64,000 nucleotides of DNA from Catellatospora sp. IY07-71 (GTDB lineage Bacteria > Actinomycetota > Actinomycetes > Mycobacteriales > Micromonosporaceae): assembly GCF_018326265.1 (NCBI RefSeq), contig NZ_AP023360.1:5179501-5243500 (forward strand), given 5' to 3'. Below the pieces are notes generated by a model that saw nothing but the letters and a program-made list of their open reading frames with translations, did not search any database and was not told the DNA's origin. Below are positions 17,951 to 26,059 of this stretch, in pieces (position 1 is the stretch's first letter; each line of letters starts with the position of its first letter). Made by a program: the position numbers and the translations under genes.

Positions 17951-19486
17951 TCAGCCCGGCGAGTTGTGTGCTTGCCCCGCCCGCGCCGATTCCACGAGCA
18001 GGCGCAGGTGCGCCACGAGCGCCGAAAGGCTGAGTCCTGCGCTCAGCACCGTGCCGTCGGGCCGTACCAGCACTGCCTGCGCCCGCCCGCGGACGAGCCA
18101 GCGGTGCAGCTGGCTGCCGGGCCGTGCGTGAATGACGACCGCTCCGGTGTCCGTGACGTCGGCCCGCTGGGCGGCGGACGGTTCGGTGGACGTGACGAGA
18201 GCGAACCGTCCTGCGGCCACGTCGTCGTAGCGCCTGCCGTCGTCGAGCAGTGCGTTGGGGCACAGCCGTCCCGGCAGTCCGCGGCGTAGCTGCGCACGCA
18301 CGACCAGCGCCGAGCGCGGCAGCGCGGGAGTCTGGCTGTCGGCGATCAGGCTTGTGAGCACGGGCAGTATCCGCAGCCACGGCAGGGCGGCGCGGCGGAC
18401 GAGCCGGTGCAGCGCGCCGCCGGTCATCAGGACGCCGATCAGTTTCGCCAGCTTGATCATGGAACGGGCATGCGGAGCGCGTTCGATCTGGTAGGTGTGG
18501 AGCACCGCTTCGGGCAGGGATCCGTCGAGCACGCCGGCGAGTTTCCAGGCGAGGTTCATCGCGTCGCGCAGGCCTGCTGCCATGCCCTGTCCGACGAACG
18601 GCGGGGTGAGGTGGGCTGCGTCGCCGAGTAGGAAGATGCGGCCGTCGCGCCACCTGTCGGCGACCTGCGCGCGGAACGTGTACTCGGCGGTGCGGAGAAT
18701 CCGCAGTCGCTCGACCGGCAGTTCGCCGGTCCATCGGGCTATCAGCGGGTGCAGGGCGGTGACGTGCTGGTAGTCGTCGGCGGTCTCGCCGGGTGCCAGC
18801 TGGAACTCCCAGCGGTGGCGGTTGGCCGCGACGCGCATGTAGGTCGCGGCCCGGTGCGGGTCGCAGACCTGGTGGACGCCTTCCCAGTGACCGAGGTCGG
18901 CGTCGGTGGACACGTCGACGACGAGCCACCGTTGCGTGAACTTGAGGTCAGTCATGGTGGCGCAGATGGCGGTGCGGATCTGGCTGTTGGCGCCGTCGCA
19001 GCCCAGGACGTATTGGGCGCGCACCGAGTGGTGTCGGCCGGTGGCCAGGTCGGTGAAGTCGACCAGCACGCCGTCCCGGTCCTGTGTGAGTCCGGTGACT
19101 TCGGCGTCGCCGCGAACGGTGACGGTGCGGTGCCGCGAGAGGTTGCCGCGCAGTAGCGTCTCCAGTTCCGGCTGGTCGAACATGCTGCCCTCGGGGAAGC
19201 CGTGCCGGCCCTGGGGATGGCGCCGGAACTCGGCCAGAACGCGCAGGTCGTGGTCGAGCAGCCGCAGCCCGTGGTGAGGGCGGGAGGCGGCGGCGAACTG
19301 CTCGCGCAGGCCGAGGCGGGCGATGATGCGGTGGACCTCGTCGTCGACGGCGACGGCGCGCGGCTGCGGATAGACGCAGTCCCACCGCTCGAGTAGCAGG
19401 CACTCCACGCCGTACTGGGCGAGCAGCGTGGCGGCGGTCAGCCCGGTGGGGCCGGCCCCGACTATCACTACGGGCACGGTCGTCAT
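17951..19486 (-). CDS. MhpA-like FAD-dependent aromatic hydroxylase
   Basis: A 511-residue flavin monooxygenase of the p-hydroxybenzoate-hydroxylase fold. It shows the FAD motif VVIVGAGPTGLTAATLL at the start, the DG motif (VLGCDGANSQIR) and the GD motif (FLLGDAAHLTPPFVGQGM). The length and the C-terminal thioredoxin-like extension fit the MhpA group, which hydroxylates 3-(3-hydroxyphenyl)propionate-type phenols to catechols using NADH and O2. It is the last gene of a five-gene minus-strand operon with an extradiol dioxygenase and a hydrolase, as expected for ortho-hydroxylation before ring cleavage. The start overlaps the DoxX stop (ATGA). Confidence 0.88.
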   Translation of the reverse strand: MTTVPVVIVGAGPTGLTAATLLAQYGVECLLLERWDCVYPQPRAVAVDDEVHRIIARLGLREQFAAASRPHHGLRLLDHDLRVLAEFRRHPQGRHGFPEGSMFDQPELETLLRGNLSRHRTVTVRGDAEVTGLTQDRDGVLVDFTDLATGRHHSVRAQYVLGCDGANSQIRTAICATMTDLKFTQRWLVVDVSTDADLGHWEGVHQVCDPHRAATYMRVAANRHRWEFQLAPGETADDYQHVTALHPLIARWTGELPVERLRILRTAEYTFRAQVADRWRDGRIFLLGDAAHLTPPFVGQGMAAGLRDAMNLAWKLAGVLDGSLPEAVLHTYQIERAPHARSMIKLAKLIGVLMTGGALHRLVRRAALPWLRILPVLTSLIADSQTPALPRSALVVRAQLRRGLPGRLCPNALLDDGRRYDDVAAGRFALVTSTEPSAAQRADVTDTGAVVIHARPGSQLHRWLVRGRAQAVLVRPDGTVLSAGLSLSALVAHLRLLVESARAGQAHNSPG

Positions 19487-19833
19487 GCCGATCCCAGAAG
19501 TGTGAGGTAGACGGCGACGAGGGCTGCGCAGGCCAGGGCCGGGGCGTACTTGCGGGGCCCGTCGCCTTTGCGCACGTGCACGACGACGGCTCCGCCGAGT
19601 AGGAGCAGCAGGCCGACGCCGGCGGACGCGCCGATCAGGGGTTGGAGCAGGCCGAGCAGCAGGCCGAGGGCCGCGGCGACCTCGAGCAGCCCGATGCGGC
19701 GGTAGGCGGCGGTGGAGAACCCGGCCTCGGCGGCCAGTTCACGCATTGCCGGCACGGACTTGATCTTCGCGCCGCCCAGCGCGGCGAAGATCAAGGCGAG
19801 CAGTATCGCGAGGACGATGGTGGCCAGTGTCAT
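19483..19833 (-). CDS. DoxX-family membrane protein
   Basis: A 116-residue protein with four hydrophobic helices (residues about 2-20, 45-65, 66-85, 95-113) and the DoxX-like GGAKIKSVPAMRELAAEAGF loop. DoxX proteins are often co-transcribed with aromatic or sulfur oxidation enzymes, but their biochemical role is poorly known. Both ends overlap neighbouring genes by 4 bases, so it is a regular part of the aromatic operon. Confidence 0.82.
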   Translation of the reverse strand: MTLATIVLAILLALIFAALGGAKIKSVPAMRELAAEAGFSTAAYRRIGLLEVAAALGLLLGLLQPLIGASAGVGLLLLLGGAVVVHVRKGDGPRKYAPALACAALVAVYLTLLGSA

Positions 19834-21719
19834 TGCTTTACCTCCGTACGCCAGGCGATGGCGTAGCGGTCCAGGACCGCTTTGACGGCCGCCTGGTGGG
19901 CCGTCGTCTGGACGGTGATGGTCGCGACGAGGCGGCTGCCCTCGACCGCGATGTGGATGTCGTGTATGCCGGCGATGCCGCGCAGCGCGGCGTCGAGTTC
20001 GGCGCGGAGTGCGTCCATGCGCAGCGCGGGACGGTAGAGCTTGCCCACCGCCGTGGTGGGCAGCTCGTCGAGGACGGTGACTGTCTTCGGGGCGGCGGCA
20101 GGGTCGGGCACACGGTCGCGGGCCCAGTCGCGCAGCTGCTGGCCGGTCACCGTGGCACCGGCGGCGAGGGTGACGTAGGCGACGGGTACCTCACCGGCGT
20201 GCAGATCCGGGCGCCCCACCGCGCTGGCAGCGGTGACCTGTGGATGTGCCAGCAGCGTGGCCTCGATGATCGCCGGGTCGATGTTGTGCCCGCCGCGGAT
20301 GATGAGGTCTTTGGCCCGTCCGGCGAGGTGGACGTGGCCGTCGGCGTCGACGTGCCCGAGGTCGCCGGTGTCCAGCCAGCCGTCGGTGAGCTTGCCGAGC
20401 CCGTCGAGGACGTAGCCGTCGGGGCCGCGGCCGGTGACGTAGCCCGCGAAGACGGTCGGGCCGCTGATCGCGAGCACGCCGGTGGTCCCGGCCGGCAGGT
20501 CCCGCCACGTCCCGTCGGCGGCCACGGCGATCGTCTTGATCTGCTGGTAGGGCAAGCGCTGCCCGACCGAGCCGGGCCGTGGCGTCTCGGGGAAGGTGCG
20601 CGCGCTGGCGCAGGTCGCCTCGGTCAGCCCGTAGCCCTCGACCAGCGTGCTGCCGGTGTGCTTCTGGAATCCTTCGCGGACGGCCGCAGGCAGCGGCGAC
20701 GCGCCGACCATGGGGTGGCGCAGGCTGGTGATGACGGCGTCGACCGGGTACTTGGTCAACGTCGCGTACACCGTGGGTACCGCGCTCATGGCGGCGATGC
20801 GGTAATGCTCGACCATCCTCCAGAACACCTGGTACAGGTCGGGGTCGCGGTAGCCCAGCGGGCCGGCCCACACCACATGCTGTCCCTTGAACAGCGGCGT
20901 CAGCAGCGTGACCACGAGCGCGTTGACGTGGAACAGCGGAAGGCCGGCGAAGACCACGGTCTGCTCGTCGAACACGGAGCCGGCGGCCAGCATCCACGCG
21001 TCGGCGACCTCGTTGGCGTGGGTGTGCGCGGCCAGCTTCGGTGCACCCGTCGTGCCGCCGGTGTGGAAGATCGCGGCCAGATCACCGGGGCGGGGCAGGT
21101 CACCGGCGAAAACCGACGGGTTGGCCGCGGCGGCCAGATCGGCGAGGTACCCGACCCGCACGCCGTCGAGCTGCGGCAGCGGCTGCAACGCGCCCGCCGG
21201 GGCGGTCGGCGCCAGCACGAGCACGGTGTCGACCAGGCCGTCGCGGGCCAGGGCCTGCGCGGTGTCCCAGGTCGCCGGCGCGAGGTCCGGCCCTGCCGTG
21301 ACGAGCACCCGCGCGCCGCAGCGCCGCAGCAGTTCGCCGAGATGCTGCCGGGACAGGCCGGCGCCCAGCGGTGCGGCGATCCCCGCGAGCTGCGCGGCCA
21401 GCGTCGCGGTGATCAGCTCGGCGCAGTTGGGTGACATCAGCGCCACCGCGTCCCCGCGCCGTACACCGAGCTCGTGCAGCAGGTTGGCGTGCCGGTGGAC
21501 GTCGGCCAGCAGCTGGCCGAAGGTGCGCTGCCGCGGCTCGCGCCATTGTGCGCCGGAGGGCAGCACGCTGAGCGCGGTACGGTCAGGCCAGCGACGGGCC
21601 GCCCGGGACAGCAGCGCGTAGGTCGACTCCGGCAGGCCGCGACTTTCCAGGGGCACGGCCTCGATCGCGGCGAGGTCGGCAAGGGTGGCGTAGCGCGGCC
21701 ACAGCGCCTGTTCGGTCAT
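19830..21719 (-). CDS. Acyl-CoA synthetase (AMP-forming)
   Basis: A 629-residue adenylate-forming ligase. The AMP/ATP-binding motif is IFHTGGTTGAPKLAAHTH, followed by EGYGLTEAT, the hinge DGWLDTGDLGHVD, and the C-terminal catalytic lysine in TAVGKLYRP. It should activate a carboxylic acid as its CoA thioester, probably an aromatic acid substrate or the acid released after ring cleavage. ATG 21719 overlaps the stop of the hydrolase gene. The frame stays open upstream to 21854, but coupling shows that is not the start. The length is slightly above the 500-560 typical of the family, with ~70 extra C-terminal residues. Confidence 0.88.
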   Translation of the reverse strand: MTEQALWPRYATLADLAAIEAVPLESRGLPESTYALLSRAARRWPDRTALSVLPSGAQWREPRQRTFGQLLADVHRHANLLHELGVRRGDAVALMSPNCAELITATLAAQLAGIAAPLGAGLSRQHLGELLRRCGARVLVTAGPDLAPATWDTAQALARDGLVDTVLVLAPTAPAGALQPLPQLDGVRVGYLADLAAAANPSVFAGDLPRPGDLAAIFHTGGTTGAPKLAAHTHANEVADAWMLAAGSVFDEQTVVFAGLPLFHVNALVVTLLTPLFKGQHVVWAGPLGYRDPDLYQVFWRMVEHYRIAAMSAVPTVYATLTKYPVDAVITSLRHPMVGASPLPAAVREGFQKHTGSTLVEGYGLTEATCASARTFPETPRPGSVGQRLPYQQIKTIAVAADGTWRDLPAGTTGVLAISGPTVFAGYVTGRGPDGYVLDGLGKLTDGWLDTGDLGHVDADGHVHLAGRAKDLIIRGGHNIDPAIIEATLLAHPQVTAASAVGRPDLHAGEVPVAYVTLAAGATVTGQQLRDWARDRVPDPAAAPKTVTVLDELPTTAVGKLYRPALRMDALRAELDAALRGIAGIHDIHIAVEGSRLVATITVQTTAHQAAVKAVLDRYAIAWRTEVKQ

Positions 21720-22654
21720 GCCGCGTCCCGCATGATGGTGCGCTGCACCCCGAGGTCGATCATGCCGTCGTCGGTGGCGACCGTGGCCTCGACGACGTCG
21801 CCGTCCTTGAGGTACCTCGGGTTGCGGGCCTGCCCCTGGAAGAACAGCTTCCATCGCGTCGCCGGCGGCAGCAGCGAGGCGATGAACTGGACCGGCTTGG
21901 GCGGGGCGCTCAGCGCCGTGCCGACCGGCGTGCCGGTCAGCACCAGGTCACCGGGCTCGAGCCGCTGGAACCGGGTCAGCGCCTGCAGCGCCCGGACCGG
22001 CTGGTAGATCATGTCGGCGGCGGTCATGTCCTGCCGCAGCTCGCCGTTGACCCGCAGCCGAAGCCGCAGGTCGGTGAAGCGCTTGAGCTCGTCGGCGTCC
22101 AGCAGCACCAGGGCCGGGCCGACCGGGGTGAACGTGGGGTAGGACTTGGCCTCGTAGAACTGGGTCTGCGGCAGCTGGACGTCACGCGCCGAGACGTCGT
22201 TGGTGACGACCAGACCGGCGACGTAGTCGGCGAGGTTATCGTCGGTGACGCTCGTGCCGACCGGCATCGGACGGCCGATGACCAGGCCGATCTCGACCTC
22301 GTAGTCCAGCAGCCGCACGTGGGCAGGCCGGACCACGTCGTCGTGCGGGCCGCTGATCGACCCGGACGCCTTACGGAAGAACGTCAGCGGGACAGTGCCG
22401 GGATCGCCTCCGGTGTCGGTCACGTGCGAGGCGTAGTTGGTCATCTGCGCCACGACCCGGCACGGTGCCGTCACCGGGGACACGAGGGCAAGCGTGTCGA
22501 CCGGGACGTTGCCGGTGCTAGCGGAGGCCGCGGCGATGGCCAGCCCGTCGGCCAGCAGCTCGCCGGTGGTGGTCGCGTCGGTGGCGACCTTGGCCGCGCC
22601 GGTGGGGGTGACGGCCCACCAGGCGTCGGCCGTGCGCAGGATGCTGATGCTCAT
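21716..22654 (-). CDS. Fumarylacetoacetate-hydrolase-family protein
   Basis: A 312-residue FAH-fold enzyme. The metal-binding block LLDYEVEIGLVIGR, the following TNDVSARDVQ and the loop QFYEAKSYPTFTPVGP are typical of FAH/5-oxopent-3-ene-1,2,5-tricarboxylate decarboxylase/hydratase proteins. In an operon with an extradiol dioxygenase it probably processes the ring-fission product (C-C hydrolysis, decarboxylation or hydration). ATG 22654 overlaps the dioxygenase stop by 4 bases. The frame continues upstream to 22834 without a better start. Confidence 0.87.
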   Translation of the reverse strand: MSISILRTADAWWAVTPTGAAKVATDATTTGELLADGLAIAAASASTGNVPVDTLALVSPVTAPCRVVAQMTNYASHVTDTGGDPGTVPLTFFRKASGSISGPHDDVVRPAHVRLLDYEVEIGLVIGRPMPVGTSVTDDNLADYVAGLVVTNDVSARDVQLPQTQFYEAKSYPTFTPVGPALVLLDADELKRFTDLRLRLRVNGELRQDMTAADMIYQPVRALQALTRFQRLEPGDLVLTGTPVGTALSAPPKPVQFIASLLPPATRWKLFFQGQARNPRYLKDGDVVEATVATDDGMIDLGVQRTIMRDAA

Positions 22655-23775
22655 GTGTTTGCCACTTTCAACAGGCCGCGAAGGCGTTGCAGGTCGAATT
22701 CGTTGTCCTCGGCCAGTGCGGCGGCGACCGCGCGCAGTTCCCGAAGTGCTTGTCGGCCGGGTTTGATGCCGAGGAAGTCGCTGGTGGCGGGCGGACCCCA
22801 CTGGGCCAGACCGGAGGCGGTCATCGGCGCCCATCCGGGCTCCAGGGTGCAGTCGAACAGGTCGCCGTCGCTGAAGTGCTCCACGAGGAAGCCGTCAGGG
22901 TCGCGCCAGTAGTCGAACAGCTGGCTGCCCTGGATGTGGCGCCCGATTCCCCACGACCGCCGGTAGCCGTGCTCGCGCAGGTACTCACCGCCTGCGGCCA
23001 GCGCGTCGAGGTCGGCGACCTGGTAGGCCGAGTGCACGTATCGGTCGGCCGGGCCCAGGGCCAGCGCGAGAGTGTGGTGGTCGGTGGGCGTGGCGCCGCG
23101 GTCGCAACGGATGAAGCTCATCACCGGCCCGCGCTCGCGCTGCCCCTGGTAGTAGAGGAAGTCGCTGACGATCAGGCCCAGATGCTCCAGGTACCAGTCG
23201 AGCGTCTGCACGTATCTCGTCGACTGCAGCACGAGGTGGCCGAGCCGCTGCACCCTGGCCGGTTCCCGCGGTGGCCGCTGCGTGGCGTTGAGCCGCACCG
23301 GGTCGTGCCCGACGTTCAACGGCAGCGGCCGCTGAGCGGGCCGCGCCGGCAGCTCGTGCGTGTCCGCGACGACCCGCACTCGTATCCCGTTCGGGTCGGC
23401 CAGGTCCACGCTCACCCCGCCGAGGCTTTCCGGCAGCGGTGCGACGGTGGTGCCGGTGGCGTCGGCAAGGCGCAGCACGTCGCGGGCGTCGGCGGCCGTG
23501 AAGGCCGGGCCGATGAACCGGGAGCGGGCGCCGCGGCGGATCAGAACGCACGGCGCGCCCGGATCCGTGCCGCGCAGATGCAGCTCCTGCTGCGTGCGCA
23601 GCGACGTCGTGAAGCCGAACGCGTGGGCGAACAGCTCGGCGCGCTCCAGATCCGGCTTGTGGAACTCGAGCCACGCCAGGTCGTGCACCTTGACGATCGG
23701 CTGGCGCGCCCGGCCCGGGTGTTCCTCGGGCAGCGCACCGTGCTCGCTGTGCACACCCGCATGCGGTTCACGCAT
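22651..23775 (-). CDS. Extradiol (type I, VOC-fold) ring-cleavage dioxygenase
   Basis: A 374-residue protein with two VOC modules. The C-terminal module carries the iron ligands of extradiol dioxygenases: His in RLGHLVLQS, His in RYVHSAYQVAD and Glu in FLVEHFSDGD. These enzymes open catechols next to the diol. It is the first gene of the five-gene operon (dioxygenase, FAH enzyme, CoA ligase, DoxX, hydroxylase). A strong GGGGAGGGG ribosome binding site lies upstream of ATG 23775. The divergent TetR gene and inverted repeats in the shared 136-bp promoter region suggest TetR control. Confidence 0.9.
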   Translation of the reverse strand: MREPHAGVHSEHGALPEEHPGRARQPIVKVHDLAWLEFHKPDLERAELFAHAFGFTTSLRTQQELHLRGTDPGAPCVLIRRGARSRFIGPAFTAADARDVLRLADATGTTVAPLPESLGGVSVDLADPNGIRVRVVADTHELPARPAQRPLPLNVGHDPVRLNATQRPPREPARVQRLGHLVLQSTRYVQTLDWYLEHLGLIVSDFLYYQGQRERGPVMSFIRCDRGATPTDHHTLALALGPADRYVHSAYQVADLDALAAGGEYLREHGYRRSWGIGRHIQGSQLFDYWRDPDGFLVEHFSDGDLFDCTLEPGWAPMTASGLAQWGPPATSDFLGIKPGRQALRELRAVAAALAEDNEFDLQRLRGLLKVANT

Positions 23776-23800
23776 TGTCGACGCCCCTCCCCGGACTTCT

Positions 23801-23858
23801 TGATGAAATCATCATCCACGAGGATACTGTCAGTCAAGAGAAACTGAGAGTTTCATCA
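23801..23858. promoter_or_regulatory. Candidate TetR operator region between the divergent TetR gene and the meta-cleavage operon
   Basis: Three symmetries lie in the shared promoter. TGATGAAATCATCA at 23801-23814 is a perfect 6-bp inverted repeat with a 2-bp centre. GAAACTGAGAGTTTC at 23840-23854 has 6-bp arms with a 3-bp centre. TTTCATCA at 23851-23858 mirrors the TGATGAAA at 23801-23808. TetR-family proteins usually bind such palindromes in divergent promoters. Confidence 0.6.
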
Positions 23859-23911
23859 TCGCTGACCTGTGCCGCTAACATTGATGACTTACGACCGTGA
23901 GGTGAGCAGTC

Positions 23912-24718
23912 ATGGCTCAACGCAGCACGGACGCCCCGAGCCGGCAGGAAAGGCGCAAGGCCCGCACGCGGGCGGCGCTGATGCAGGCCGCCCAGACTGT
24001 CATCGCAGCCGGCCGGTTGAACGCGCCCATCCTCGAGATCACGCAGGCGGCCGATGTGGGGATGGGCTCCTTCTACAACCACTTCGACAGCAGAGAGCAG
24101 CTTTTCCAGGCAGCGCTGGAGGATGCCCTGGAGCGCCACGGAACCAGGCTCGACGAGCTGAGTGCCGGCCTGGACGACCCGGCCCACGCCTTCGCGCAGA
24201 GCTTCCGGCTGACCGGGCGCATCCACCGCCGAGAACCCGCGCTCAGCCAGCTCATGCTCACCTACGGGCTGGCCATGGCCGCGCCGGACAAAGGCCTTGC
24301 ACGACGTGCCCGCCGCGACATCGATCACGCCGTGCGTGCCGGCCGCTTCAGCGTGCGTGACACCGATCTGGCCATGGTCATGGTCGTCGGCGCGGGTCTG
24401 TGCCTCGGTCGCCTGCTACGCGACCAGCCCGAACGCGACGGCGATGCATCAACCGACCACGTCGCACAGGTTGTGCTGCGCATGCTGGGAATGCCAGACG
24501 ACGACGCGAGCGAGATATGCCAGCATCCGCTACCTGGTCGCGCTGAGCGCGCAGCGCACGTTGAAGGCCATCATCAAGGACTGACGCCGCCCATGGGCGC
24601 GGCTGGTGCTCGATGTGTGTCGGGCCGTTGCCTGAGTGATTCGCCCCATGTGGAAGTCGCTGCCCAGGGACTGGGGATTTGTCGTCGGGGAGATCTCAGC
24701 CCGCCTCGCCTGGGGTGA
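23912..24718 (+). CDS. TetR/AcrR-family regulator
   Basis: The N-terminal helix-turn-helix (ILEITQAADVGMGSFYNHFDS) and a preceding RRKARTRAALMQAA helix are typical TetR. A sensor domain follows. It is clearly paralogous to the second TetR of the island (27707-28378) through LLRMLGMPDDDASEICQHPLP versus LLRMLGVPPEEAHALANTPLP. The homology ends near residue 215, but the frame continues to 268, so the last ~50 residues are probably a read-through tail after loss of the original stop. It is divergent from the dioxygenase operon and probably represses it until an aromatic effector binds. Confidence 0.88.
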   Translation: MAQRSTDAPSRQERRKARTRAALMQAAQTVIAAGRLNAPILEITQAADVGMGSFYNHFDSREQLFQAALEDALERHGTRLDELSAGLDDPAHAFAQSFRLTGRIHRREPALSQLMLTYGLAMAAPDKGLARRARRDIDHAVRAGRFSVRDTDLAMVMVVGAGLCLGRLLRDQPERDGDASTDHVAQVVLRMLGMPDDDASEICQHPLPGRAERAAHVEGHHQGLTPPMGAAGARCVSGRCLSDSPHVEVAAQGLGICRRGDLSPPRLG

Positions 24719-25131
24719 CTCTGTTTGACGTGGGCCTGCGTGTTCGCCGGCCGCGAAGTTCAAGGAACTTCCAGCGCAAAGATCGTCGGGCGGCCCACGA
24801 AGGTGTTCCCTTCTCATGCCCGCGCCTGCCGGGCCGGTTTCACCTACTGCCGGATCTCCGCCGCCTACCTCACCGGCCAGCTCATCGTCGCGGCGACATC
24901 CCGGACAGGGGCGACATCCGGACGGGCGGGGCGATCTGCTCGCCTGCCACACCTCCTGGTTACTACATCGTCCTGCGTGCCGCGGCCGGGAACGTCATGC
25001 ATCCCGTGCGCTGTCGCCAACGGGTATGGACACCCGCCTGGTGCACGCACAGGCAGTCCGTGGCGGCTCACGTCGGAATTCACCTCGCTTCTGGCATCTT
25101 CCACGAAGGTAGTTGGGCGCCATGCTCATAT
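24719..25131. other. Non-coding stretch before the HD-GYP gene
   Basis: Frames are open here but carry no motif, and codon bias is lost compared with the downstream HD-GYP part of the same frame. It probably contains the promoter of the HD-GYP/GGDEF operon. Confidence 0.4.
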
Positions 25132-25147
25132 CTGATAATTTCGTCAG
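25132..25147. promoter_or_regulatory. Candidate TetR operator upstream of the HD-GYP/GGDEF operon
   Basis: CTGATAATTTCGTCAG is a partial palindrome (CTGA...TCAG) that recurs with one base changed at 28493-28508, upstream of the CYP102-type P450. Two near-identical 16-mers in non-coding DNA 3.4 kb apart suggest one regulator for both promoters, most likely the TetR at 27707-28378. Confidence 0.55.
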
Positions 25148-25350
25148 TAGAGATAGATAATTCAGCACGGCCACGGCTCCGCTCGAGAGGCGCGTACGCC
25201 TCCGCCCGAGGCTTCGTCGCTGGAGAAGACCAGCACGTACGTCTCATTTGTCCGGTTCGGGGAATCATCTCGTTTTCCGAGCCGGTCCGCGGACTGTTGT
25301 CCGGCACCTCTTTGCGTCTTCGCAGGAGAAAACCAACATGGGGAATTGCA

Positions 25351-26058
25351 ATGACCACGCTGGCGGGACCGCTCGACACGATGCCGGTCGTCGACGTCGA
25401 AAGCGAGCTGCCGCCGCAGCTCCTGTGGCTGGCCGACAAGATCGACACCGTGCTGGGGGAGGGGGAGCACGCCGTTGCAGTCGCCCGGTGGGCGGCGCGA
25501 ACCGCCGCGCGCATGGGCCTGGATGGCCAGGCGCAGTTGCGCACCGCGGCTGCGGCACGCCTGCATGACATCGGCAAGATCTGCATCGACGGGTCGCTGC
25601 TGGCGAAGCCGGGTCGGCTCACCGCGTCAGAGTGGGAGGAGATGCGCCGCCACCCGGACGAGGGAGCGCGCCTGATCGTCGAGCTGGCGGACCGGCCGGA
25701 TCTGGCGCCGCTGGTCGCCGCCCATCATGAGCGGTATGACGGGGCTGGCTACCCACGCGGCCTTACCGGCGCGGACATCCCGATCGAGGCGCGGATCATC
25801 TCGGTATGCGACGCCTGGGCCACCATGCGCGTCGATCGGCCCTATGCCCGAGCGCTGGGGGTCACCCAGGCGCGTGAAGAGCTCAAGTCCGGACGGGGCA
25901 CCCAGTTCGATCCGGCGGCGGTCGACGCCTTCCTTGATCTTGTCGACGAAGGCGCCATCGACGAGCCCGCGCTGCTGCCCGGGCACGGGGCCCGGCAGCA
26001 GGCGAACTGCGGCCGCTGGCAGCGCCGTGCTGCCCGACAGGCAGAGGAGGACCGGTGA
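25351..26058 (+). CDS. HD-GYP-domain phosphodiesterase (probable c-di-GMP hydrolase)
   Basis: A 235-residue stand-alone HD-GYP protein. It has the metal-binding LHDIGKICIDGSLLAKPG and the full signature HHERYDGAGYPRG, then LTGADIPIEARIISVCDAW. HD-GYP proteins hydrolyse cyclic di-GMP. There is no receiver or PAS domain. ATG 25351 is chosen because the sequence upstream loses coding character and no homologous domain lies there; GGGGAAT just before it is a modest ribosome binding site. The next gene, a GGDEF cyclase, begins one base after the stop, so synthesis and breakdown functions are paired. Confidence 0.88.
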   Translation: MTTLAGPLDTMPVVDVESELPPQLLWLADKIDTVLGEGEHAVAVARWAARTAARMGLDGQAQLRTAAAARLHDIGKICIDGSLLAKPGRLTASEWEEMRRHPDEGARLIVELADRPDLAPLVAAHHERYDGAGYPRGLTGADIPIEARIISVCDAWATMRVDRPYARALGVTQAREELKSGRGTQFDPAAVDAFLDLVDEGAIDEPALLPGHGARQQANCGRWQRRAARQAEEDR

Positions 26059-26059
26059 C

